This document shows positions 48,801 to 57,733 of a DNA stretch of 60,254 bases, piece by piece. The translations under genes and the position numbers were made by a program. This DNA comes from a virus. Position 1 is the first letter of the stretch. The number at the start of each line of letters is the position of its first letter. The DNA lies in IMG/VR virus record IMGVR_UViG_3300045747_000144, positions 1-60,254 of that record; one strand, written 5' to 3'. The notes under the pieces are model-generated. The model did no database searches. It was not told the origin of the DNA and saw only the letters and a program-made list of their open reading frames with translations.

Positions 48801-49313
48801 TATGGTATACTCCTTACAAATACTACAGCTGAGTCTTATAACTTTGTAGGTATTAAGTTCTCTGGTAATACAAAAGATATCTATGTGGCAGCAACAACCG
48901 GAACTGTGACCATCAATATCTCCGGTGGAGGTGGAGTACCAACATACACATCTGCTGGTGCTACAGTTGTTTCTAGTCAATCGAATAGTTTCTCTATATC
49001 CAATATAGTGTATAATTCGGAAGTTCGGATTTTCAACTCTGCAGATTCTGTTGAAATTGCAGGTGTAGAAAATATTGGTGTAACCGCTGCTACAGGTGGC
49101 ACTGTATCTGGTCCTGATGCTAATGGTCGGTATACATTCACAATTTCGCATCCATACTCGAGTAACCCAGTATTCATAGTTGTGAATTGTATCACAGATT
49201 TGGCAACCGTACCCAATAGATACAATTTCCTAAGACAAGACTATACGATCAATAACTCTACACAGAATCTTCCTGTCGTACAAATTCTAGATCGTAATTT
49301 CAGTAACCCTTAA
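45897..49313 (+). CDS. large virion/tail surface protein (1138 aa)
   Basis: A Thr/Ala/Gly/Ser-rich, low-Lys, beta-sheet protein of 1138 residues, typical of a tail or fibre-like surface protein. It contains several domains, for example a repeated GTAVATWEYWNGTAWATLTT carbohydrate-binding-like segment. Near residues 860-1030 there are short right-handed-helix-like repeats (SNIAFSKCNEIASNGATITG). The C-terminus ends NLPVVQILDRNFSNP. The next large protein (49354) ends similarly, RNYTNP, hinting at a shared assembly signal. No T4 counterpart. Confidence 0.68.
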   Translation: MPAIRDWSYNYLSTAATSVICDAPETQAGDLIIAALTCKTAPNTAAAPAAAFDDFNSIQTYWQETGFGAVTMYLNPSSGISTGTADGATNLPSGVPSATTTFPVKSLMGFINGATGSYYAPATLTVATTIIIKSYSKTYITATDLSAITFSMGARLYNATDQWQVSLYSHDPVGAAGNKTIVATGIAKFSGTVVAGAGTTSAITQVQTQWLAADFTITGTGRIPAGNKILAEVSIIRVGATTTAPRIYFDTTGVTTSTTLIFTSTAVGTPGLIYDNITAAAINATASDWWPISALTPTIQECIYFGKTTTFTNFAFTVATAGAGGTAVATWEYWNGTAWATLTTLTDTTVSWRTPTGAQSATWTAPANWATTAVNGSTYYWIRIRVSTVGTFTTRPVFTRVTQGTSVSWTQLYNVVNTTTPAQIVFYRYARATEDATFTFTITSSIMSMAIISIRDVHPTTPFNNGTGYATALNALIKANMPTRTTTVNNCLNLHLVSTSVATVPSIIEGPVTMLYAKDGGTCSDGCGWSITPIAGTTPTVGMSRIAASADVLATISIQPPTEGASVVPTYCASDLSQYLDPINGTTAYNGNTAFAATAVTHYGTLLNTKTLANGTAAAYADSGINSYHSMGQVTSGTTKGTWSGNTLVFAVANKPNVTGENILIHAKPMLAVDLQTTVGIGGTGVCGVAIGLGSTANVDYKVYHVSGGGTPWGANYQPTIINTNYTGAGLIQNTGTLNPASINSIGFFVAGFLTAADWIFGSAWSLDVTTVAGGNAAEPVTPAEVARAAADGHERMSITRQGTNQILVFQPIQFGNGGTNPIYLDFTNAATEFPKQYDQASKTTNYCAPDDVCGYTFYPGAGDVINISGASFSSPSKFHWKFHASSNVSTSVITTTGAAVTGAGTVQLIPGITFSNIAFSKCNEIASNGATITGTSFTSTVGTGALSIASSAHMTLVSNCSFSSNSTYGILLTNTTAESYNFVGIKFSGNTKDIYVAATTGTVTINISGGGGVPTYTSAGATVVSSQSNSFSISNIVYNSEVRIFNSADSVEIAGVENIGVTAATGGTVSGPDANGRYTFTISHPYSSNPVFIVVNCITDLATVPNRYNFLRQDYTINNSTQNLPVVQILDRNFSNP

Positions 49314-49316
49314 AAA

Positions 49317-49324
49317 CATAAATA
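49317..49324 (+). promoter_or_regulatory. late promoter (CATAAATA)
   Basis: CATAAATA, 29 bases before the 49354 gene, which also has ACAGGAG as ribosome-binding site. Confidence 0.6.
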
Positions 49325-49353
49325 ATCAATAGACCTAATAAACAGGAGTTCAA

Positions 49354-51300
49354 ATGGCAATTATTATAGACCCAACAACGCTAATATCTGGTGGTGATAC
49401 CGGAACTGCTTTTGCAGCACCGATTTCATTAGATACAACGCTAAAGACAATTACAATTACACCAGGATCAGGTATCCTTGCAACGGCAGCCGATGGTGTA
49501 ACAGGTCAAGCACTTTATTCTGCACTTAAACTGTTGTGGAAAAACAACGCCACATATATTAAATTTCCATTCCCAATGGAAGCTATCACCCCAGAAGAGT
49601 TTGAATTTATTAATGGTTGGCAATTAGCTAATAACATTACTAGAAAATCGCTTAGAACATGCGGATTCGTTGAACGTGATGCTTCTGGGGTAATCGTTCG
49701 TACATATGCTGGTATTGTGTCATTGGGTTCATTGGGTGCAACAGATCAACCATATTACCAACAAGTGTCAACAACTGGTGCACCCGTTAACTTCAGTTTT
49801 CAGGGACCAGTTAATGAACCAGTATCGGTTAAAGTAGTAGCGGATATTACTGCAGCTAATGTTAATGCCACATCGGATACATTTACACTACTAAATAACG
49901 GTTTGGTAAACGGTGACTATGTTAAGTACACACAGGGTGGTATTGCTCTTACTGGTTTGACCAATAATTCTTACTACTATGTTGTGAACGCAGTTGAAGC
50001 TACTGGTGTATTCCAAGTATCTGCAACTCTAGGTGGTTCTCCTATTCTATGGACAGAAACTGCTACAGGAACTACAACATTCACCAAGGATTCGACGACT
50101 TACATGAAGTTGTTTGCCCGTGAATATCAAAAGACATATTCGGCCGCTCAGTTAAGTGACATCGGTGTATCGGTTATGACATACATTGTATATCGGTTCC
50201 CATTGGCCAATGCAGACGATTCGATTAAGGTAACTGCTTCTGGTACCGGTGGTAATTACAATTTGGTTCAGATCTCTTATCTAAGAGATACAGTTAACAA
50301 CGCTGGTGCATTCTTTAATGTTCGCGGTGCATATTCTACTGGTGCAGTTGCATATGCTTTATCTGATGTTGTTATGGCTACAAATAACCGTTGGTATCAG
50401 TGTAAACTGGCTTATACATCAAATGCAACTCAGCCAAGTGCTAATGTGACCAATTGGTCAGCATTCATTGGTGAACGTACATTGGATGGCGGCGCAACAT
50501 ATTATCCATATACAGTTATTATTGATGGTGATAATACAGTAGTTGCTACAGCATCTGGTATTAATACAACCACCAAATTATATGAACGCATTCAGTATCA
50601 ATTACGTCAAAACGTGGATATTGATGATGGTACTTATGGTTCTGGTGTTATGATTGGTAAAACAGCGGATTCATTATTGAAATTCGTTGGTGACACATTA
50701 GTTACATCAACTGGTGTTTTCATCGAATCTGTTAACGCTAATGACAAGAATAGTATTGATTTCTATGATGGTATTATCACAAAACGTACGTACCCATACA
50801 CAGCTGGTGGTGAATTCAATTTCAACCCTAACTTGGTGTCAGATGCATCCTCTATCTACAGAATGTATTTTACACAGTTACAAGGTGCCGCTGTTAAATT
50901 TGGTGCATCTGGCGCGGTTCTAGTTAAAGATGATTCGCTTGCTGATCTATCCGGTACTGTTTCAGGTGCAACAGTAGGTTGGTCATTTGCATATGACGGT
51001 AATACTCAAACAGAAACACAATGGAAAGCAACAACAGCATATGCTATTGGTGATGAGTATAAAAATGGTACAACTTGGTATCGTGTAGCTACTGGGTATA
51101 CATCATTAGGTACCTTTGGCGCAACAGATACTACAAATTCTACCGTATTGAACGGTTCAACGGATGGCCCTTCGGCTACAGTGGTTGCTATTGGTTTGAA
51201 TACAGGTCAGTATGTGTCGGCAACAACAAAGTTACTTCGTGCAACTGGTCAGAAGATTGGTCTTGTTGCTGCATTGGAAAGAAATTACACGAATCCTTAA
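49354..51300 (+). CDS. virion structural protein (648 aa)
   Basis: A 648-residue beta-rich protein. The first 120 residues (IDPTTLISGGDTGTAFAAPI, ITITPGSGILATAADGV, then KSLRTCGFVERDASG) form a distinctive domain found in structural proteins of aquatic T4-like phages. A domain with WKATTAYAIGDEYKNGTTWY, as in chitin-binding-type modules, lies near the C-terminus. The end, ALERNYTNP, resembles the RNFSNP end of the preceding protein. Role in tail or head surface is inferred. A hairpin follows the gene. Confidence 0.68.
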   Translation: MAIIIDPTTLISGGDTGTAFAAPISLDTTLKTITITPGSGILATAADGVTGQALYSALKLLWKNNATYIKFPFPMEAITPEEFEFINGWQLANNITRKSLRTCGFVERDASGVIVRTYAGIVSLGSLGATDQPYYQQVSTTGAPVNFSFQGPVNEPVSVKVVADITAANVNATSDTFTLLNNGLVNGDYVKYTQGGIALTGLTNNSYYYVVNAVEATGVFQVSATLGGSPILWTETATGTTTFTKDSTTYMKLFAREYQKTYSAAQLSDIGVSVMTYIVYRFPLANADDSIKVTASGTGGNYNLVQISYLRDTVNNAGAFFNVRGAYSTGAVAYALSDVVMATNNRWYQCKLAYTSNATQPSANVTNWSAFIGERTLDGGATYYPYTVIIDGDNTVVATASGINTTTKLYERIQYQLRQNVDIDDGTYGSGVMIGKTADSLLKFVGDTLVTSTGVFIESVNANDKNSIDFYDGIITKRTYPYTAGGEFNFNPNLVSDASSIYRMYFTQLQGAAVKFGASGAVLVKDDSLADLSGTVSGATVGWSFAYDGNTQTETQWKATTAYAIGDEYKNGTTWYRVATGYTSLGTFGATDTTNSTVLNGSTDGPSATVVAIGLNTGQYVSATTKLLRATGQKIGLVAALERNYTNP

Positions 51301-51315
51301 TTTTATATAAACTCT

Positions 51316-51355
51316 AAATATCCCCTTATAAATATGATACAGGGGATATTTTAAT
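51316..51355 (+). terminator. terminator hairpin with embedded late promoter box
   Basis: AAATATCCCC (51316-51325) and GGGGATATTT (51342-51351) form a perfect 10 bp stem with a 16-base loop, followed by TTAATTT. The loop plus stem base contains TATAAATA at 51327-51334. Confidence 0.7.
51327..51334 (+). promoter_or_regulatory. T4-type late promoter
   Basis: Exact TATAAATA, 34 bases before the 51368 gene, located within the loop of the preceding hairpin. Confidence 0.75.
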
Positions 51356-51367
51356 TTATGGGGAATT

Positions 51368-52435
51368 ATGGCATATACGTTCGATGGGCCTAACAAGTTA
51401 ATAATTCTATCGGCTGGTACCACAGTATTAGACGTTAAGGATTTGTACTCTAGATGGAAAGATTGGGTTGCAGTATCAGACAACTCGAAATATCTGCCTG
51501 CCGTAGTAGTTCTTGGCGGTGACCCATTACCTGGTGGTAGATATCTAGGTACCACATACTTCATCGAAAATGGGTGGAAGATTAGACCATATGAAGGTAA
51601 TCATACACTAGTCGTCTCTGGAAACATGTATTCCAGAGACGGTTCTGATCCATTTGTTAACACAATTGGGTCGTACAATGTAAGAATTATGATTACAGTT
51701 TCCAACCTAGTAGATACAGTGGCAACCGGTGGTGGTGTCGGTACAGTTGCTGAAGTTAGGGATGCAGTGTGGAACGCTACACAGGCATCATACACTGCAG
51801 CAGGCTCTATGGGTGAAGCTGTATCTGCAGCAGGCTCGGCGGGTAATCCATGGATTGGGGATCTGACAACATACAACACCCCAGGTACTGCTGGAAAAAT
51901 TCTAAAAGATATTGGACTGGATGTTGCAACAGTCAAAACACAAACAGATACCGTAGAAACCACTTTATCATCTGTACAAACAGACTTAACAACGATTAAG
52001 AGTTACACAGATACCGTAGAGAGTAGTTTGACTGCAGTTCAGACAGATCTTACAACAATCAAGTCATACACAGATACGTTAGAGACGTCTGCAACATCAC
52101 TACAAACTACAGCAAACACCATAGCTGGCTACACAGACACATTAGAATCCAGTGTCAGCGCAATCCAAACAGTTACAGATACTATGCCAACTGCTGCAAA
52201 TGTAGCATCTGCAGTACGAACAGAATTGACCAACGAATTGGCTCACATATTGACATTAGCAAACAACCCAGGACTAACCACAAATCAAGCAACTATGCTT
52301 CTAGAGATATACAAACTCTATGGTCTAGACCCAACAGCACCGCTAGTTGTGACAAACAATAATAGAACCGCTGGCGCAGGGGTGGTACAAACAGTACAAA
52401 CCAGCGATACACAAACAGTAATAACAAGAGTGTAA
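51368..52435 (+). CDS. tail/fibre structural protein with coiled-coil repeats
   Basis: A 355-residue protein. Residues 1-120 form a conserved virion domain (YTFDGPNKLIILSAGTTVLD, LYSRWKDWV ... YLPAVVVLGGDPLPGGRYLG). It is followed by an Ala/Gly hinge and four to five heptad-like repeats of the form D-T-x-E-x-S-x-x-x-x-Q-T-D-L-T-T-I-K-S-Y-T. The last 60 residues end in QTVQTSDTQTVITRV. Domains of the first type are frequent in baseplate or fibre-base proteins. It probably forms a trimeric stalk. Confidence 0.68.
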   Translation: MAYTFDGPNKLIILSAGTTVLDVKDLYSRWKDWVAVSDNSKYLPAVVVLGGDPLPGGRYLGTTYFIENGWKIRPYEGNHTLVVSGNMYSRDGSDPFVNTIGSYNVRIMITVSNLVDTVATGGGVGTVAEVRDAVWNATQASYTAAGSMGEAVSAAGSAGNPWIGDLTTYNTPGTAGKILKDIGLDVATVKTQTDTVETTLSSVQTDLTTIKSYTDTVESSLTAVQTDLTTIKSYTDTLETSATSLQTTANTIAGYTDTLESSVSAIQTVTDTMPTAANVASAVRTELTNELAHILTLANNPGLTTNQATMLLEIYKLYGLDPTAPLVVTNNNRTAGAGVVQTVQTSDTQTVITRV

Positions 52436-52438
52436 TTT

Positions 52439-52789
52439 ATGTTCAACCATAAAGCACTTGCTCTAGAGGGGGTGGGTTTCGGGCACAGAGTTTTAGCTAT
52501 TCTAGGGACAAGATGGTTTGATGTTCAGGTAATAGTTACCCCTCCGCCACAAACTGGCGGCTCTGTTTGGTATCCCATAGAGGATTATCTAATAACAGTT
52601 AGGGTCACAACAAAATCTGGTAAAACTTACGAGTCATCATATAGAGCAACAGATCATGGATTAAGTAGTATCCTTAGGATAACTGCTGTATTTAATAAGG
52701 TTATAGAGTTCACTGGTGTCATAAATATTGCTATAACATCTAGTGTGTTGAAAGTTAAAAAGATAATAACGTCTGTGTTCGTAAAGTGA
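52439..52789 (+). CDS. small structural protein
   Basis: A 116-residue beta-rich protein (MFNHKALALEGVGFGHRVLA ...), three bases after the previous stop. Its context suggests a tail or fibre assembly component. No family recognised. Confidence 0.58.
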   Translation: MFNHKALALEGVGFGHRVLAILGTRWFDVQVIVTPPPQTGGSVWYPIEDYLITVRVTTKSGKTYESSYRATDHGLSSILRITAVFNKVIEFTGVINIAITSSVLKVKKIITSVFVK

Positions 52790-52795
52790 TAAATA
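52788..52795 (+). promoter_or_regulatory. late promoter (GATAAATA)
   Basis: GATAAATA at the stop of the preceding gene, 28 bases before ATG 52824. Confidence 0.6.
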
Positions 52796-52823
52796 CATAG
52801 ACAAATTGATATTTGGAGATCAA

Positions 52824-53381
52824 ATGATATTAGGTAAAATAGAACTAACAGAACAATCGGACTTGGAATTCGGATTAGAAATCCAAGGGACTATAGAGAA
52901 AACATCATCTATTCGTTTCGTCATTGAAGGCCCAGATTTTGACGTATCTTGTAAATGTAAAGAAAATTCAGGTACAGTTACAGCAATTATTCCTAAATTA
53001 AAAGGGATTTTGCCTTCTGGTGTATATGAGTCTAGATTGGAAATTATCATTGATGGTAAAATTTTCACTCCATTGAGAGAGTCAATCGAGCTAAACCCTC
53101 TAGTCGAATTCGGTTTATCTAAACCTGCACTGACACAAGTAAAAGAGGGAGTAAAGTTCAAGGTCAAGACTCCTATTGTTGCTAAAGAATCACACGTTTC
53201 TTCTAGGGATAAGCAAATTCAATTAGCTATAGCTGAGGGTTTTGAATTAGTTAAAGTCAAGAACTTTGATGTCCTTAAGAAGGATAATATGTATCATGGC
53301 ATAGTTAGTGAATCAAATGTAGTGTTTTCGGATAGAGGGTTTGACTCGTTGAGTTCTCTAGTTGAAGAATTAAGCAAATAA
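52824..53381 (+). CDS. prohead-type or structural protein, unknown
   Basis: A 185-residue protein. ATG 52824 is preferred to ATG 52806 because TTGGAG lies 6 bases upstream. A beta-sandwich N-terminal half (LGKIELTEQSDLEFGLEIQG, SSIRFVIEGPDFDVSCK, EIIIDGKIFTPLRESIEL) is followed by helices. Proteins starting in this way are encoded beside tail or prohead genes in aquatic T4-like phages, without firm function. Confidence 0.62.
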   Translation: MILGKIELTEQSDLEFGLEIQGTIEKTSSIRFVIEGPDFDVSCKCKENSGTVTAIIPKLKGILPSGVYESRLEIIIDGKIFTPLRESIELNPLVEFGLSKPALTQVKEGVKFKVKTPIVAKESHVSSRDKQIQLAIAEGFELVKVKNFDVLKKDNMYHGIVSESNVVFSDRGFDSLSSLVEELSK

Positions 53382-53382
53382 A

Positions 53383-54624
53383 ATGACTAGGACATTCAAA
53401 GAGATAGGCCCAACAGCGGTAGCCAACACCAATGTTGCCGTAAATGAAGTTCTTCGTGGGGCAACCCTCGTAGAGCAGCAAGAAACAATCATCGCACATC
53501 CCAGCAATGATAATGTTCTTCTGCCCAACTCTGACGGTTCTATTAATGTAAACATCAATAATCCTACAGGGACAGTAGAGCTTGGGTCTACATCATTAAA
53601 TGCACTTGAGAATATTACCGTCCATGTAGACAACATTGCCAGTACTGTAACTGTAACAAATTTCACAGACAACGGATTAACTGATACGCAATTAAGGGCG
53701 AGTGCAGTGCCAGTTACGGGAACCGTCATTGCTGACACAGGATTGGTACAACCACTGACTGATACACAATTGCGGGCTACTGCGTTACCTGTGTCAGTTG
53801 CCTCACTTCCATCACATCCAGTAACTGGTACATTCTGGCAGGCAACACAACCAGTTTCCGGAACTGTTACTGTGTCAAATCCGACTGCTGTTGGTCTTAC
53901 CGATACCGAATTAAGAGCAACAGCTGTTCCAGTATCTATTGCTTCTGTACCATCTCATGCTGTAACTAATGCTGGTACATTCTCGGTACAAGTAACTTCT
54001 GCTCCTACCACTACTGTTACGGCAACTGCTTTGCCGCTCCCAACTGGTGCTGCAACAGAAACTACCCTGTCTGCACTAAACACCAAAGTTACTGCTGTAA
54101 ACACAGGTGCTGTCACAATTAGTTCTGCTCTACCTACCGGTGGAAATGTGATCGGTATCGTTCGTTCTGCTGGCCAAACTACACCTGGATTTTCAGTAAC
54201 TGGTCTTTCTCCTGTGCTTACCGGTGGTGCCGATGATGCAGGAAATATGCAAGCACTATCTCTTGATACTTCTGGTAAGCAGAATGTCAATGTAGCTGCT
54301 TCTGTACTTCCCACTGGCGCTTCAACTGATGCAACTCTTGCTGCTCTAAAGTCCGTTCAAGATACTATTCAATCTCAGACTGAAATTATCGAATATGCAC
54401 TGATGGCTCTTCTAGATAAGATTGCTATGCCAGACCGTTTTGATCGGTCCCGTGTTGTAATTGGTGACACAACGGGCAATGAAATAAATGGGCCGTATTA
54501 CGGCGTAAATGTTGCTATAGTTGGAGATTCTAACTTGGGTAAATCTTATGCTCGAGTCAATGAAATCTGGAACATGCATGATGCCGGATCAACTAGAATC
54601 TATAATAATATAACGGTGGTCTAA
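53383..54624 (+). CDS. repeat-containing virion protein
   Basis: A 413-residue Thr/Val/Ala-rich protein. Residues 95-215 hold three imperfect repeats of the type GLTDTQLRA-(S/T)-A-V-P-V, followed by SIASVPSHAVTNAGTF-like units. Similar repeats are common in phage structural proteins of uncertain role. A C-terminal helical part contains SQTEIIEYALMALLDKIAMPD. It overlaps no neighbour and ends one base before the 54625 gene. Confidence 0.65.
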   Translation: MTRTFKEIGPTAVANTNVAVNEVLRGATLVEQQETIIAHPSNDNVLLPNSDGSINVNINNPTGTVELGSTSLNALENITVHVDNIASTVTVTNFTDNGLTDTQLRASAVPVTGTVIADTGLVQPLTDTQLRATALPVSVASLPSHPVTGTFWQATQPVSGTVTVSNPTAVGLTDTELRATAVPVSIASVPSHAVTNAGTFSVQVTSAPTTTVTATALPLPTGAATETTLSALNTKVTAVNTGAVTISSALPTGGNVIGIVRSAGQTTPGFSVTGLSPVLTGGADDAGNMQALSLDTSGKQNVNVAASVLPTGASTDATLAALKSVQDTIQSQTEIIEYALMALLDKIAMPDRFDRSRVVIGDTTGNEINGPYYGVNVAIVGDSNLGKSYARVNEIWNMHDAGSTRIYNNITVV

Positions 54625-57600
54625 ATGGCTTTAAAGCAGATTCTCCATAAGAAGACTTGGGAGCCTACTTCTATACATTATAACAACTCTGTATATGCCG
54701 CAGGCGGCTCTACTATTTGTTGGGATACGTATGATGAAACTGGTGATACCAAGATATTCATGTATCGTGGCGGCAATCAGGTAGCTACATTGTGGATGTA
54801 TGACTCTGTAGAAGATTCTTGGTCAGAATCAAGAGGTACTACAAACCCGAGCGGTAATCAATCTAACGAGTATGCCGGCAATGCTTTAGCATATACTTCT
54901 CTTGGTACTCCCAATGGAACTACTTCTAATTTCTGTACCTCAAACTCTACCACATTTCTTACAACAACTTTAAATCTAGTCAAAGATATTTCTGGTTCTA
55001 AAATTAGAATCATAGGTGGTGAAAATGCTGGCTATGAAGGCACGATAGTATCAAACACACTTGGGTTCAATGCGAGTATTGAGATAGATCCACCAACTGC
55101 ACTTCCAAACTATACAGCTTGGGTAGAAATATTCTCCGGTTCGGTGTATGCAGTCTGGTCTACCAGTTCAACCACAACTCCTTTGTTTAATGTATATGAT
55201 ATTGCAACAAATACTTGGAGCACCAGAACCTCGCCTTCTACGAACACATATGTTCAGTATTCTGTAAAACTTACTAGTCTTCCACAGATCGGTTCAGATT
55301 TAGACACAGGCACAATTAGTTCGGTACTGACAAATTGGCTTCCATCAAATCTAAGATATGGCTCCTGGAATTTTAGAGCAGGTTCAGTTGCCTATACGGA
55401 TGGTACAGTTGCTCAAGGCAGCCCAGATCAGTACTCTACTAGAATAGATTATACTTCTGGGGACGGGTATTGTTGGATCACACCCAATGTTCTAACGGCA
55501 AATACTACCTATACATTTTCTCTCTGGGTAAAAACACCTAGTATTACGAGTACTATTAGGTTCAATGTTTATATGCAAGGTGGTTGGACAACAAGTTTAA
55601 CAGTTCCCACATCTGGTGTTTGGACTAGACAAAGTATGACTTTCACCACAGATGCCGTAAGTACTATAGTTCAAGAAATTGGATTTTTCAATCTAAATCC
55701 CATAGTTTATATAGACACAGTTCAGTTGGAAGAGGCCGCTAGTCCCGGCACTTTTCTAAATACTACATACAACCAAAGATGGGGTACTAGTAATCTTATT
55801 CCCAATACAAATTTATCTACATGGCTACTGCAAACGGGTAACACCATAACACCAAATCAGACTGATCCATTTGGTGGCACCACAGCAGTTTTATATGAAT
55901 CTGGTTCTACAATATATTCATCTATAACGACTACTCTGAGTATTAACATATACAACAAACCCTTGATCTTGTCGGTCTATATGAAAGCCGGCACAACAAC
56001 CGCGGCACAACTTTATATAGAAAATACGACCGCCGGTTCTCCGATGGTTGCTTCACATGCGGTCGTACTAACTACTGAATGGGTAAGATATACATGTGCT
56101 TTTAACACAAACACTTCTACTTCGGGTGTCAAAATCATACTTGATACTGGTATCTATGGTGCAATCAATACTGGCAATATCTATATTTCTTCACCTCAAC
56201 TAGAATATGGCTCAGTTCCAACAGAATTTATTGCAACTACAGGTTCTGGTGCTAAAATTAGACAAATTACTGGTGGCCCACTTTCGCAACTCACATTCAC
56301 GGGTAAAGACTGGTCACCAGGTTCTCTTAAAAACTATAGAATAAAATTCACTCGTCCATCAGTAGTGAATCTATTAGCATACTCTACTAACTTTGCTAAT
56401 AATCTAACTTGGACTACTACTGGTGGAGCAACAAAGACAGGTAATGTTCTTAATTGCGGTACTGATTCTATGAGAGTTGATGTCAGACCACTTGGGCAAT
56501 TGGCATTTCTTAAAGCAGGAACTTACACCTTCTACATAATTGCATCGGGCACTGGTACATTTAGAATGTACTCATATAATCAAATTTCTCTAAGTTCAAA
56601 TGCTGGGGTAGATTATACTCTTACATCTACTCCAACTAGGTTTGTACATACTTTCACATATGCCGTTGATGGAGCGTTCCCAGTTTTCGGAAGAATGGTT
56701 GGAAATACTGCTACTGCTATTACTGTATATGCAGGTCAACTTGAGTACGGTTCGGTTGCTCATGACCTAGTCTATACTGATTCCAATTTAGATTATACTG
56801 CCGGCACACAATATCTTCCAATTATAGACAATGATGCCAATACCATAACGGTTCCCATTACTCTTGGTGATGAGCCAAGAACAGGGGATACTATTACCAT
56901 TGAACCAAATGGCGATGACATCTATCTCTCTGGCAATAATGAGAATGCTTTATATTGTTACAACCAACGAGCAAATACTTGGCTTCCACAAGAAGTGATA
57001 CCCACAAGAAATAGAGGATCGGCGCCAGGCTGGGAACATTCAGCAATTTTTGTGAATAAGATTGACGGTTGGTCCCTACCAAAATCTGTACCACTAAAAC
57101 AGCTCAATACTGCGTATACCTATGGTGACAAAATCCAGCCAAATGTGCCTACCATTTCTTATGACTACATAAAATCTGGTGTGTTTGAGTGTACGGTACC
57201 TGGTACTTCAGCTGGGAGTACTATGACTGGGTGGCAATATGTAATGATCATCAATGTAGAAAATCACGTCGACGGTACTGCTACATTCATGCAAAGATTG
57301 GTGGAACAACCAGGCAGATATATTTACTCTTTTCGTGGTAATAGTACCGCCACACTACACATTTTTGACATCACAACTCAGATGTGGCATTCGTGTGATT
57401 CTACTATCACTTTCAAATATGCGGGCTGTGGTACAGCACTGATGTCGGGCGGCACTTCTTATTGCCAGACTGGAAACTATATATATATTGATGTGCCGAC
57501 TAGCTATCAAGGTGGCAATAGATTTTATAGATTTGACATCAAAAATTATCTAATGGAACCATTCAAAACTTTAAGATCTGCAGCTAATGGCTTGGCACAA

Positions 57601-57711
57601 TCCGGCCAGAGAATTTGGCCGTCTTACAAAACAGTTGGATCTGAGAAGTACACATTCATTAACTCTATGGCTACTAATACTTACAACATAAGACGGTGCC
57701 GAGTGAATTAA
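54625..57711 (+). CDS. large kelch-like virion protein (1028 aa), paralogue of 57734
   Basis: A 1028-residue surface protein. It starts LKQILHKKTWEPTSIHYNN. Kelch-like units are visible (ATLWMYDSVEDSWSESRGTT; NVYDIATNTWSTRTSPS; ALYCYNQRANTWLPQEVI). Between residues about 215 and 740 two or three jelly-roll, carbohydrate-binding-like modules are inserted (for example SNLIPNTNLSTWLLQTGNTI and VNLLAYSTNFANNLTWTTTG). The C-terminus (DIKNYLMEPFKTL ... YNIRRCRVN) matches that of 57734. Host-surface recognition is likely; no direct evidence. Confidence 0.7.
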   Translation: MALKQILHKKTWEPTSIHYNNSVYAAGGSTICWDTYDETGDTKIFMYRGGNQVATLWMYDSVEDSWSESRGTTNPSGNQSNEYAGNALAYTSLGTPNGTTSNFCTSNSTTFLTTTLNLVKDISGSKIRIIGGENAGYEGTIVSNTLGFNASIEIDPPTALPNYTAWVEIFSGSVYAVWSTSSTTTPLFNVYDIATNTWSTRTSPSTNTYVQYSVKLTSLPQIGSDLDTGTISSVLTNWLPSNLRYGSWNFRAGSVAYTDGTVAQGSPDQYSTRIDYTSGDGYCWITPNVLTANTTYTFSLWVKTPSITSTIRFNVYMQGGWTTSLTVPTSGVWTRQSMTFTTDAVSTIVQEIGFFNLNPIVYIDTVQLEEAASPGTFLNTTYNQRWGTSNLIPNTNLSTWLLQTGNTITPNQTDPFGGTTAVLYESGSTIYSSITTTLSINIYNKPLILSVYMKAGTTTAAQLYIENTTAGSPMVASHAVVLTTEWVRYTCAFNTNTSTSGVKIILDTGIYGAINTGNIYISSPQLEYGSVPTEFIATTGSGAKIRQITGGPLSQLTFTGKDWSPGSLKNYRIKFTRPSVVNLLAYSTNFANNLTWTTTGGATKTGNVLNCGTDSMRVDVRPLGQLAFLKAGTYTFYIIASGTGTFRMYSYNQISLSSNAGVDYTLTSTPTRFVHTFTYAVDGAFPVFGRMVGNTATAITVYAGQLEYGSVAHDLVYTDSNLDYTAGTQYLPIIDNDANTITVPITLGDEPRTGDTITIEPNGDDIYLSGNNENALYCYNQRANTWLPQEVIPTRNRGSAPGWEHSAIFVNKIDGWSLPKSVPLKQLNTAYTYGDKIQPNVPTISYDYIKSGVFECTVPGTSAGSTMTGWQYVMIINVENHVDGTATFMQRLVEQPGRYIYSFRGNSTATLHIFDITTQMWHSCDSTITFKYAGCGTALMSGGTSYCQTGNYIYIDVPTSYQGGNRFYRFDIKNYLMEPFKTLRSAANGLAQSGQRIWPSYKTVGSEKYTFINSMATNTYNIRRCRVN

Positions 57712-57733
57712 ATAAGACAAATAGGAAAGAAAC

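Noticed and set aside
48765-49151. Minus-strand frame rich in Cys and Thr inside the large virion protein gene
   Set aside because: The composition is what the complement of a Thr/Gly-rich coding strand gives; no start signals or conserved motifs.
52439-53381. Tail tube or sheath proteins
   Set aside because: The lengths and motifs do not match T4 gp18 or gp19; beta-rich content alone is not enough.
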